64,000 nucleotides of DNA from Anaerolineaceae bacterium (GTDB lineage: Bacteria; Chloroflexota; Anaerolineae; Aggregatilineales; Phototrophicaceae), in NCBI GenBank assembly GCA_002699585.1, contig PABP01000035.1, forward strand, positions 188,052 through 252,051. Reading direction: 5' to 3'. The notes beneath the pieces are model-generated. The model saw nothing but the letters and a program-made list of their open reading frames with translations, was not told the origin of the DNA and made no database searches. The position numbers and the translations under genes are program-made. Shown in pieces: positions 1 to 8,800 of this stretch. Within the stretch, counting starts at the first letter, position 1, and each line of letters starts with the position of its first letter.

Positions 1-1547
1 AGCAGCTTCAGACGGATGATCTTTCCCCGTTCGTCAATCACGACCTTGCTAACCAGTTGACGAAGTAACTCACGCTGATGTGTTCGATCCAGCAGCCGAT
101 ATCGTTCGCCAATTTGACTGAGGATATGGAGAGCCATATCGAGATCCTCAATGTGCGAGCTACTTTCCTGATGTAATGATTGTAGCGCATTTTCAATATT
201 CGCGCGTTCCTGTTGAATCTCCTGAGCCAATTTCAAGTAGACATCATTGTGCATGCCATGCTGGGTATAGGCGCGCCAGAGGTTGAGTTCCTTGTCTTTG
301 GTGCGTGCCAGCGCATCTTTCAAGGAGCGGGATTCCTGTCCACTAATGCTGGTATAGCTCTGCACATCCTGCTGGTAAGTGAGGCGAATGGCAGGCATCT
401 GTTCAGGATCGACCTGAATGCATTCCAGATGCCAAGGAATCTGCTGATCGACGTCGGTACAAACGACACGCTGCTTCTGACCGGCGATGCGGTAGTAGGC
501 AACACCTTTCTCAGTCCGTTTGATATTGGGGCGTGAGCAGGACATGCGTCGCACTTTGCCATTTGGAAATTGCAGATAGACCAGTCCCTGTAGCAAATAG
601 AAATTGCGCTTCTGAGCGAAGGGTTTCTGGCGACGCCATGCCAGCAGTTGCAAGCCGTGTTCAAACTCCTCAGTCGAGACAATTGGCTCCCAATTGCCTC
701 GCAGCGTCTTGGGTTTGATATCGGCCCATTCGCTGGGCACGACGATCCAGCCCGCATAGAACCAGTTGTTGAAAGCACGCGACAAGGCCTGAATGTTAGG
801 CACCAGTTTGCCGCGACGATTGGCGCGTATGAAGGGATTGCCATTGCGGAGTCGATAGCCGCGAGCGGTCAGAGCGTCACAGATAACAGGCAGGGTCTGA
901 TTGTCCAATAGCAAGTCCCAGGCATAGCGCCAGATCGGGGCACGGACGGGATCAAGCTCGACCCAGCGACGGTAACGTGTGTGCTGAAGGGACTCGGCTT
1001 TGTCAGTGGAATCAATGCGGGCTTCGCGATTCATGTACCCATCCGGTGCTTTCCAGGGCCAGTCACCCTGATGCAGCTTGGAGAGCATGCCATGTTTGAC
1101 GCGCCGACCAATGACAGCCGATTCCCGACGCGCCATACCAAAGAGGATATTGAGATAGAGTCGGTCATCCTCATGAGCAGGATCCAGATCGGGATGAGCG
1201 GCGAAGCGTACCGTCAGTCCAATTTCTGTCAGTTCATCAATGGCACGCAGCGCTTCGACATCATCGCGGCCAAAACGATCTGGTGTCGAGGCGAAGATAT
1301 GCGAGAACGCGCCCTGATGGGCTTGCCTGAGCATATCCTGATAAGCCTTGCGATCCGCCGAGGTTCCAGTGTAGTTATCAACGAACTCGCACACAAAAGG
1401 CAGCGCCTTATAGTATTTGAGCATACGAGCGATATCGCGGCGCTGACCATCCTGTGAACGCTGTGGTGCCTGAACTTCCTCGGTGCTCGTTCGCAAGTAG
1501 ATGACATAACCTGGGTGAGTCGTGATCTTTTGCTTTTTGCGTGCCAT
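1..1547 (-). CDS. Large serine recombinase, C-terminus cut by window edge
   Basis: Site-specific DNA recombinase of the resolvase/invertase superfamily. From the ATG at 1547 the frame stays open to base 1, giving about 515 residues. The resolvase N-terminus shows YLRTST with the presumed nucleophile Ser21, followed by QRSQDGQRRDI and a TPDRFGRDD motif. A recombinase domain (PIWRYAWDLLLDN, then RGYRLRNGNPF) and a long coiled-coil tail follow. It is closely similar throughout to the complete 565-residue copy at 47591-49288, which predicts that only about 50 residues lie outside the window. A CAGG sits 7 bases before the start. The gene is divergent from an XRE regulator at 1871, with a small ORF in between, the same arrangement as the second copy. 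The frame was checked at the start, middle and end and is consistent; not every codon was verified. Confidence 0.88.
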   Translation of the reverse strand, partial: MARKKQKITTHPGYVIYLRTSTEEVQAPQRSQDGQRRDIARMLKYYKALPFVCEFVDNYTGTSADRKAYQDMLRQAHQGAFSHIFASTPDRFGRDDVEALRAIDELTEIGLTVRFAAHPDLDPAHEDDRLYLNILFGMARRESAVIGRRVKHGMLSKLHQGDWPWKAPDGYMNREARIDSTDKAESLQHTRYRRWVELDPVRAPIWRYAWDLLLDNQTLPVICDALTARGYRLRNGNPFIRANRRGKLVPNIQALSRAFNNWFYAGWIVVPSEWADIKPKTLRGNWEPIVSTEEFEHGLQLLAWRRQKPFAQKRNFYLLQGLVYLQFPNGKVRRMSCSRPNIKRTEKGVAYYRIAGQKQRVVCTDVDQQIPWHLECIQVDPEQMPAIRLTYQQDVQSYTSISGQESRSLKDALARTKDKELNLWRAYTQHGMHNDVYLKLAQEIQQERANIENALQSLHQESSSHIEDLDMALHILSQIGERYRLLDRTHQRELLRQLVSKVVIDERGKIIRLKL

Positions 1548-1580
1548 TCGTTTACCTGATCCTGTTGGCGTCTCAGGAGT

Positions 1581-1730
1581 TTACTGCATTTTCGATGCTG
1601 TCGATTTTTTGATGGACGAGTGGCGCACGGTCGGCGACGAATCTTTTTGAGTCGGAGTTTTCTGCAAAAGGGCAGCTGCGACAAAAATACGTTTGAGCGC
1701 AAAGCCGGTAGAATACTGTCTAGTAGTCAT
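1581..1730 (-). CDS. Small ORF (49 aa) preceding the recombinase
   Basis: Unrecognised basic 49-residue protein. It has an ATG at 1730 with a good ribosome binding site (GGAGAG, 7 bases upstream) and ends 33 bases before the recombinase start, so the two are probably cotranscribed. Its segment FALKRIFVAAALLQ resembles SAIKRIFSLAELLN in the small ORF at the same place in the second module (49328-49549): both fit S/F-x-A-[IL]-K-R-I-F-x-x-A-x-L-L. That shared motif and the binding site are the only support; the rest of the two proteins does not align by eye. Confidence 0.4.
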   Translation of the reverse strand: MTTRQYSTGFALKRIFVAAALLQKTPTQKDSSPTVRHSSIKKSTASKMQ

Positions 1731-1870
1731 GTTTGGACTCTCCAAATACGGAATCTAACGATAATAATAGTTTGGTACTCACAATCACAATATATTATAA
1801 ACATAATTGTTTTTCAAAAAGAATTCATGATATGATCTATAAGAGCTAGGCTGATTGCACGGAGGATAGA

Positions 1871-2206
1871 ATGGATCAGGATGCGAAAAGGCGCTTTGGC
1901 GAGCGAGTGCGGCATGCTCGTCTTGATCTGAATCTCAAGCAAGAGGAACTGGCTGAAGTACTAGGTACCAGCCAGGCTGTCGTTTCCAACGTGGAAAACG
2001 GTGTCTCAGCGATTAGTGTGCCGGATTTGCCTCGATGGGCGGACGCGCTCAACAAGCCGATTATGTATTTCTATGATGAACATGCTCTCGACTGGCAGCG
2101 CCGTGCTCTGGATGTATTGGGGATGTTTCCAGAGGATCAATTGGAGGTTATTTTGAGGATGCTCAAGTACATGGCATTGGGCATGCATGAGAATAACTTA
2201 AACTGA
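1871..2206 (+). CDS. XRE-family transcriptional regulator
   Basis: DNA-binding regulator of 111 residues with a Cro/C1-type helix-turn-helix over about residues 8-62: a RVRHARLDLNLKQEELAEVL helix pair, then SQAVVSNVENG as the recognition helix. GGAGG lies 6 bases before the ATG. It is about 60% identical by eye to the regulator at 49724-50101, and both share the LNKPIMYFY and MFPE-Q segments after the helix-turn-helix. It is divergent from the recombinase at 1547, so it most likely represses the recombinase and itself from the AT-rich stretch at 1740-1865. That role is inferred from arrangement only. Confidence 0.85.
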   Translation: MDQDAKRRFGERVRHARLDLNLKQEELAEVLGTSQAVVSNVENGVSAISVPDLPRWADALNKPIMYFYDEHALDWQRRALDVLGMFPEDQLEVILRMLKYMALGMHENNLN

Positions 2207-2357
2207 AGCATCCCAGATGATGTGTTATAGACGATATGGTTCAAAATAAACCGATTATGAAGTTGAATAATCAACATATTCCAATTGGACGCCTGCATTT
2301 GTAGGTTATCCGCACGTGAAATGAGCAGGTTATTAAGATCGGCACATCAAAACAAGT

Positions 2358-3148
2358 GGGTAGTGGTTACATAGTAAGTGATGAAGCGATCATAAGATTG
2401 TATTCAATGATAAACTACAACACCATCAGATAGTGCATCTGATCAGATTTAGAAAAAGACAAGGACTTGCGAACAAAGCGACTCAGGCGTTGTCTCAGGG
2501 TATTGTTCCAACACTCAATATGGGACGTTTTGCTGCTGCCTTTGGGAGATGGACGATGCTGAATGGTGGGAAAGACGTTGGCATATGGCGCATACTCATC
2601 GGTACAGATCGGACAGGCGAAGTAGGCTTTTGGAAAGCGCTGCCAAAGCTGCTGACAAGCCGCCTCATCCCGGTTTCCGATGTAAAAAGTCAGAATTTGA
2701 TGAGTACGACGACATTGAGCCAACCAAATCCAGCGATTTTGGTTCTTTTTGGCAACGAACGACCATAATTCATCGACTTCCAGCACATCGCCCCAGTGGA
2801 AAGGCAAAATCGTATCTGCCAGCATCGGTAACTGCCGCACATGCTGGCGAATCCAACGTAGAGTCGTTTGCCGACAGACGCCAAAGATGCGTTGGATGCC
2901 ACGTAAGCTTACTCGCTCTTGGCTTGCCTTCAGCACCCTTTGACGCAAGTGCATCTCATGCCCCTTTGCCCGAGGCTTCAACACGCGATAGGCTCTACAA
3001 TCCTTGCAGTGATATTGTGGGTTGCCACACTTGTTGCTTCTGTTCTTAATGATGTTTGGACTGCCGCATGAACGACAAGTAAACGTGGTGGTTTCTTGTA
3101 TCATGGTGGCAGTCTATCAAATCCATCACTTACCGTCTAACCATTACC
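2358..3148 (-). mobile_element. IS1-family insertion sequence, complete, about 791 bp
   Basis: The ends form imperfect inverted repeats: GGTAGTGGTTAC...GTAAGTGATG at 2359 and, on the other strand, GGTAATGGTTAG...GTAAGTGATG ending at 3148. Direct repeats AAACAAGT flank the element at 2350-2357 and 3149-3156, which fits the 8-9 bp target duplications made by IS1. A single transposase gene fills the interior on the minus strand. The unmutated target duplication suggests a fairly recent insertion, between the XRE regulator and older IS3/recombinase debris. Confidence 0.88.
2415..3104 (-). CDS. IS1-family transposase (single-ORF InsAB type)
   Basis: Transposase of 229 residues in one uninterrupted frame, so no programmed InsA/InsB frameshift is needed. 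It begins with a zinc-ribbon (CRSCG at about residues 11-15, later CGNPQYHCKDC), then a helix-turn-helix (LRGIQRIFGVCRQTTLRWI). The catalytic half carries acidic residues in VDELWSF, CTDEYAPYANVF and ECWNNTLRQRLSRF. The C-terminus LSFSKS...MHYLMVL is typical of IS1 proteins. It sits inside a bounded element with intact ends, so it is probably active or recently so. Confidence 0.92.
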   Translation of the reverse strand: MIQETTTFTCRSCGSPNIIKNRSNKCGNPQYHCKDCRAYRVLKPRAKGHEMHLRQRVLKASQERVSLRGIQRIFGVCRQTTLRWIRQHVRQLPMLADTILPFHWGDVLEVDELWSFVAKKNQNRWIWLAQCRRTHQILTFYIGNRDEAACQQLWQRFPKAYFACPICTDEYAPYANVFPTIQHRPSPKGSSKTSHIECWNNTLRQRLSRFVRKSLSFSKSDQMHYLMVL

Positions 3149-3250
3149 AAACAAGTTGCGTTAAATCAGTTACTATGTCGCTCAAAACGTTGCCAATATC
3201 CAGCTAACGAGACATACCGCTTATGAAGAGTGTTTAGAAGATAAAAACCT

Positions 3251-3640
3251 GTACTGGACCCGAAAAAGTGGACAGAAAAACGGAAGAGCTTAGAGAGTGG
3301 CATAAAACTGCGCCTCAAACTCAGCCGGAGTGAAGTAGCCCAGAGCGGAATGAATCCGCTATGCTGGTAGACCTCGTCGATAAAAAGCCCAATCTGTGTG
3401 CGCGCTTCGTCAAAGGAGAGATACTCACTCAGATAGACATCCTCCTCCTTGATGGTGCGAATCACCCGTTCCGCAAAGGCGTTTTCAGTGGCTTGTCCCA
3501 CCGCCATGCTGATGGTCACTTTGGCATCCTGTAAGCGCTCGACGTAGTCGAGAGCAGCATACTGAACGCCCTGATCGGAATGATGAATCTCAGGACGATG
3601 TCGCTTCAGCCCTTGCTTAAGAGCCGCCAGCGTCAGGTCA
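3251..3640 (-). pseudogene. Decayed IS3-family transposase 3' remnant
   Basis: The C-terminal part of an IS3 OrfB DDE transposase: RPEIHHSDQGVQYA (second catalytic Asp), then NAFAERVIRTIKEEDVYL (catalytic Glu region). A one-base deletion near 3360 throws the frame off after DEVYQH; the neighbouring frame continues as RIHSALGYFTPAEFEAQFY, the normal family ending. The end sequence TGGACCCGAAAAAGTGGACA near 3255-3274 looks like an IS3 terminal repeat. The N-terminal half of OrfB and all of OrfA are missing. Upstream it is fused in frame to a recombinase tail (3641 onward), so the reading frame across the junction is a chimera rather than a functional gene. Confidence 0.8.
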
Positions 3641-4078
3641 TGGGCAATGGCTTGCAAGTAAGTGAAGGGCGGCAGCAACTCCAGACGAATGATCTTTCCC
3701 CGTTCGTCAATCACGACCTTGCTAACCAGTTGACGCAGTAGCTCCCGTTGATGAAGCCGATCCAGCAGTTGGTATCGTTCGCCGATGTGACTGAGGGTAT
3801 GGAGTGCCCTATCGAGATCCTCAATGTGCGAACTACTTTCCTATTGTAATGATTGTAGCGCATTTTCAATATTGGTGCGTTCCTGTTGGATTTCCTGAGC
3901 CAATTTCAAGCAGACATCATTGTGCATGCCATGCTGGGTATAGGAGCGCCACAGGTCGAGTTCCTTGTCTTTGGTGTGTGCCACCGCATCCTATAAGGAG
4001 CGTAATTCCTGCCCACTGATAATTGGCGTAACTATGATCATCCTGCTGATAAGTGCGGCGAACGGCAGAGTACGCCGA
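3641..4078 (-). pseudogene. Third copy of serine recombinase tail, broken
   Basis: Nucleotide-level similarity to the C-terminal 130-150 codons of the recombinases at 1-1547 and 47591-49288, including the RGKIIRL segment and the Gln-rich coiled coil. Two in-frame TAG codons replace sense codons: Gln to TAG at about 3841-3845 and Lys to TAG at about 3991-3994. The homology fades after about 4040. Its downstream end is joined to the IS3 remnant at about 3641, right after the GGCAATGGC sequence shared with the second copy. This shows that a recombinase gene once lay here and was disrupted by the IS3 element. Confidence 0.82.
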
Positions 4079-4096
4079 TTGGTTGCAGTATAGGAA

Positions 4097-4882
4097 TCAA
4101 ACGAAAGCCCTTTCTAACTCTCGTCGGGCTTTTTGGGCATAAACAGAATCCGCAGAACAGGCATCGACACACCATCGGAAGCACCCTTCAGCCTGACGAT
4201 GATCGCTTGCTTCCAAGAAGGCGTAACCGAGGTTGAGCACGACTGCCGGATTTGCGGGATCATGCTGCAATTGTGCTTCAAACAGGGCGATGGCATCTTG
4301 AGGGCGACCGGCTGTATTATAAGCTACGCCCAGGTTCATCGCGGCATTGGCAAAGTTGGGATCAGCAGTGATCACAGATTCCAACAGGGCAACCGCATCA
4401 TCCAGATGCCCCAAGTAAATGCACGTCAGCCCCAGATGATATTGGGCGGGAAGATAATCGGCATCCAGTGTGAGCGCGTGTTCATAGAGGGTTGCGGCAA
4501 CTTCTAACTCGCCACGATGATAATAACCCAGTCCGATATTGGTCGCTGTTTCAGGGTCGTCCGGTTTGAGGTGGTTGGCGGCAGCACTGAAAGCAGTGGT
4601 GGCTTCGTCGGTCATACCCTGCTCCATATAGAGCAGTCCCAGGTTATGATGGGCTTCGCCATCCTCTGGCACGCGCTCCAGATAATGCTGATACATGGTG
4701 ATGGCATCGTTCGCATTGCCCTGTAGCTGATACATCAGCGCCAAATTGCGATATGGTGGCGCGAAGTCTTCATCAGCAGCAATAGCTTGCCAATACGCCG
4801 ATTCTGCTTCTTCGAATTGCTCCTGACGAACTAGCATATTGCCGGAGGCTGTGAGATTTGTTGGATCTGTAAGGTCATTCAT
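4097..4882 (-). CDS. TPR repeat protein, last gene of eCIS operon
   Basis: Protein of 261 residues made almost entirely of tetratricopeptide repeats, about seven units of 34 residues (for example ALMYQLQGNANDAITMYQHYLE, NLGLLYMEQGMTDEATTAF). There is no signal peptide or membrane segment, so it is a cytoplasmic scaffold or chaperone type. The ATG at 4882 overlaps the WD40 stop by 4 bases (ATGA), indicating translational coupling; a longer start at 4903 would run further into the WD40 gene. It lies downstream of the DUF4157-HNH effector, so it may help handle or neutralise that protein. No sequence motif proves this. Confidence 0.85.
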   Translation of the reverse strand: MNDLTDPTNLTASGNMLVRQEQFEEAESAYWQAIAADEDFAPPYRNLALMYQLQGNANDAITMYQHYLERVPEDGEAHHNLGLLYMEQGMTDEATTAFSAAANHLKPDDPETATNIGLGYYHRGELEVAATLYEHALTLDADYLPAQYHLGLTCIYLGHLDDAVALLESVITADPNFANAAMNLGVAYNTAGRPQDAIALFEAQLQHDPANPAVVLNLGYAFLEASDHRQAEGCFRWCVDACSADSVYAQKARRELERAFV

Positions 4883-5829
4883 TGTATTGGCTCCAGGTCC
4901 CAAATTTTAACAGTTCCTTCGATCCCCCCAGTAATTAAGAATCTTCCATCCGGCGTAAAGCACAAGTCCCGTATGAAACCTCTGTGTACATTTTCATCTA
5001 TATAGTACGCCCTGCCTGAAAGATTAATGAGAACAATATAGCCACCACGCATTCCTAACGCGAGATAGTTTCTATTTGGATGAAAGCGTAGACTCCAATA
5101 GCCTGTGGCTTCTTCAACAAAATCATTAAGATGAACTTCACGGCCACTCGATACATCCCAAAGATATAGGCGTTCGCCGTTTATTGGGATTGCTGCAAGG
5201 TATTTCATATGGAGGTCAGAATCAATCCAGCGAAACCGACTATAGTCTGTATTGAAAGTTTTCTCAATCAATTGCTCCGCGAGGTTAAAAATACTAACTT
5301 GCTTGTTTTTGCCACCTGCAATCGCGATGCGATTTGCAGAGCTATCAATTGAGGCAAGGATAGGCAAAATTTCACCAGCATTGTTGGGTTCTGATTTTTC
5401 CGAATGCGACCACAACTCGTTTCCTGAGTTGATATTGACGGCGGAAGTTTGTTCGCCAGCAACAACTAAAACATCTGTGCTATGGCCAAAAGAAAGCCAC
5501 TGCACTGCGATGTAATTATCCGTAAATATTTGAGTTTCATTTGTGACAAGATTGTAGAATCTGGGGATCATGTCTGTATCTACAAGTGCAATCGTCTGTC
5601 CATCTGCTGAGAATCGCGCCATTAGGATAGGAAGTGCGCTTCCAACATTGACATCTTGGATATGCTGCCAACTTGTTGGTGACCAAATGCTTAAATTTGG
5701 ATGTCGTGAGTTATTCGTATGTTGACCCACTAGCAACATCGATCCATCGGGACTGACATCTAAGGCTTGGATTGGCGTAGGATTTTTGGTTGCTAATTCC
5801 ATTATGGGTCGTCGAATGTTGTTTTCCAT
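4879..5829 (-). CDS. WD40 repeat protein
   Basis: Beta-propeller protein of about 316 residues. WD40-like blades are visible: QALDVSPDGSMLLVGQH near the N-terminus, LMARFSADGQTIALVD, and a canonical last blade DLCFTPDGRFLITGGIEGTVKIWDLEP. No signal peptide. I chose the ATG at 5829, preceded 5 bases upstream by AAGAAGG; a GTG at 5850 is the alternative. It lies 42 bases after the stop of the DUF4157-HNH gene and is coupled to the TPR gene. Its position directly downstream of a putative nuclease toxin makes an immunity or loading role possible, but WD40 proteins are generic binders. Confidence 0.85.
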   Translation of the reverse strand: MENNIRRPIMELATKNPTPIQALDVSPDGSMLLVGQHTNNSRHPNLSIWSPTSWQHIQDVNVGSALPILMARFSADGQTIALVDTDMIPRFYNLVTNETQIFTDNYIAVQWLSFGHSTDVLVVAGEQTSAVNINSGNELWSHSEKSEPNNAGEILPILASIDSSANRIAIAGGKNKQVSIFNLAEQLIEKTFNTDYSRFRWIDSDLHMKYLAAIPINGERLYLWDVSSGREVHLNDFVEEATGYWSLRFHPNRNYLALGMRGGYIVLINLSGRAYYIDENVHRGFIRDLCFTPDGRFLITGGIEGTVKIWDLEPIQ

Positions 5830-5871
5830 ATAGGCCTTCTTTATCACCAAATAATGGCTGCTTAGTCCAGC

Positions 5872-8800
5872 TTAACCGAATTTCTTGCCATCAATTTTTG
5901 TATCCCAATTATCTCCTTTACCTCGACTTGCATATTGGCTGATGAACTTAGGTCCTACATAGAATCTATCGACATAATGATATCTCTTACCCGATGTGCC
6001 TTCCGAACCGAATTTCAGATTATATTGCTCTGTTACCATATTGAGATTTTCTTCATCTATTGTAGCGTTCCAACGTGCATCATCCGAGCTATTGTGACCC
6101 CACTTATGCCAATGTTCTGCAAGTGCTCTAATGTGATCTACATGCCACTTGGTATTCTTGATATATGTGTCGATATGCTTGTCTATAGATGCCTGCTTCC
6201 TTATCTGGAACAATGCTTTTGCATCTTCATTTGCTTTCCCATCGTTAATCATGATCTGCAGCCGTTTTTCTGCTCTTGTTTGCTGCCCATTGTGCCAATC
6301 TGCTACAATACTGGCTAATCGTTTTTTGATCTTTGCTGAATCTCTTTTTAAGATTTGCTTACGAACTGACCCCCAACCGCTGCCGCGTATGTATAGCTTT
6401 TTGCGAACATCATAACCTTTGGGTAGCTTACGTTGCGAAGGTATTTCTGAGTTCGACTTTTTCGGAGGTCCCACCTTGTTCTTACCCGGACTGGCGACAT
6501 ATTCATAATCCCATGTTTGACCGCCATCCGTGACTTCTATCGTCTTAAATACTTTGAACTTGCGGCGAACACTCTTTACGCCACCGACGACTTCATCTTT
6601 GGATGCGCCGTCTTTTGCATAGCGTTGGGTAACAGCATCAAGTGCGCGTAGACCTGCTGCCAGCTTTTCGTCATGCTCACGCTGCGCTTTTTCTTTGGGG
6701 TCTTCCTTCTTGGGCTGTTCCTTGACTTTATCACTCTTGGCTGGTTCACCCTTCGAGACGGCCTTTGGCCCACCCTTGAGCAGTTCTTTCTTTTTGCGTT
6801 CGCCTTCTGCGACCTGCTTGGGATCGGTCGGGCGCGCTTTACTTTTCTTCGCGCCACCGGGCTGGACTTTTGATTTAGCAGCGGCAGGTTTACCCTTGCC
6901 GCCCGCTTTGACACCATCACCGCCTTTTTTCTCGCCTGCGGCTTGTATCGGTCTTGGTTGGGCGTTGCCCTCTTTCCATTTGCCCTGCTTTTCCTGATTA
7001 GCCTTGCTCTTGGGGTTACGATGATCGCCTAGCATGTCAGTCAGGAACTTGCTAGGGTTAAAGTCCGGCTTGGTGAATTTAATCTCAGGCCATTCTTTTG
7101 ACCCAAGCACGTAGTCTACATCCGCGCCAATGCCAAACTGACCGGGCAATGGATATTCCAGCGACCCGATAGGCCACCGCCAGGTTTTATCGGGGGCGGG
7201 AGACCACCAGGGGCTGTCGAGTTCGACGAACAAATCACCACTCAGGCCGAGGAAAGGCTGTGCCACCATTTCTAGGTGTCCGTTGATGTAAAATTCGCCT
7301 TTTTTGCCTTCTTCGGGGGCGGCTTTTTCGCGGTAGCCAACGGTTGGCTTGGCTTCTACATAACCGCGTACGCCTGCCAGTGCATTGATACCCACGCCGG
7401 CCTTGATCTCATGACTGGCAATTTCGAGGCCAGCGCCACCTTCGGCACGCAATCCGACACCCGCATACGCGGAGATATTGAGCGTGCCTGAGATGTTGAA
7501 TTCATTGAGTACCGTTTCATCGGTGGAATAGGTGCCTTCTATTTCGATGTCTTTGATAACACCAGGCCCCAATATCGCCTCCGCATATAAGCCGATATTG
7601 GCGAAGACGTTGATATTCCCGATGACTGGCAAGCCATAATAGGCTTTAATTTCCAGCTTGGGCGAATCTTTACGGTAAGGCTTTTCCTTAAAAAGCTCGA
7701 TTTGTTTGGGTGGGGCAATCTTGCCGATGACATTGACATTGCCATTGCCGTCAATGATGACCTGTGCTTTACCTGTGAGCCATTCTGTAAAGGCGAAGTC
7801 GAGCGTGCCATAGCCTGCCAGCATCCGCTTGCCTGGTTTTGGTGCGCCGGATTCGTCGTCGAGTTGTTTGGCTTGTTGGGCGGATTCGATGATTTTCTCA
7901 GGGCCGAGTTGCTCTTTCGTCAGGTTTTTGGCGGTTTTCTCGTCAGTAATCATCAAAGTGACTTCGCCGGAGAGCTTCTCGGTTGTATAGTCTACCGTGC
8001 CCATAATATCGACAATGCCGCCCTTGAAGCTGGCGTTGACTTTGCCAGAGAATTTGGCGATGTTGACGTTTGCCTCGACCTTGCCAGATAGCACGCCTTT
8101 GTCATCGCGCTCAATATAGAGTTGGGCATCATCCAGCCCCTTTATTTTGATATTACCTGTGGCCTTGAACGTCATAGTCTGATTGGTGAGGCCGAGGGTC
8201 GCCGTTCCGTCTATGAATCCACCTATTTTGATGCCGATTTCGGGTGCTGTTAGCGTGAGCGTTCCGTTGCTGAATTCGTTTTTAACGTCACCCAATTTAT
8301 TGATATTGATGCCTGCCCAGCCTAATTCGCGGGAGTGTTTTTTGATGGCATTCATCAATCCACCTTTGCCACCGATACCGCCTTTTCTGCCTAAAACGGT
8401 CACGTAGCCGGTGACGGTTCCCTTGTTGATTTTAACTGCTAGAACAGGCTGGATGCCCGCATCGACTAGCGGTGTGAGTGCTGGCAAGTTTAGTGCCAGA
8501 GGCTGATGCCATTTACTATCTGTTGAGTACGAATCACCACGTTTGCGTATTTTGAGGGTGCCGCTTGCGAGTTTCCCACCCCAGGAGACAGGCACTTCGC
8601 CCTTTCTCCCTATCGCCGCGGCCTGTGATTCTGGCAGCGTGAACTGACCGGAATCCAGGGGGATTGGCTTACCTAGCGTATCCCCATCTGGCGGGACGGC
8701 GGACGCATCTGTTGATTGTGACGCTCTGGCAATGGCTGGTGCTTGTGCTTCTTTCGCCTTTTGTGCGGCCTCGTCGGGGGTGTTGGCCTGCCGTGTTATC

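Noticed and set aside
320-844. Minus-strand frame of 174 codons and plus-strand frames within the first recombinase
   Set aside because: They are shadows of the recombinase frame that starts at 1547 and stays open to base 1.
1620-1835. Plus-strand frame of 71 codons upstream of the XRE gene
   Set aside because: No ribosome binding site, overlaps the small ORF and the AT-rich promoter region, and has no protein-like pattern.
4040-4096. Terminator of the eCIS operon
   Set aside because: Only a weak GGCG/CGCC pairing without a T run; not enough to call.
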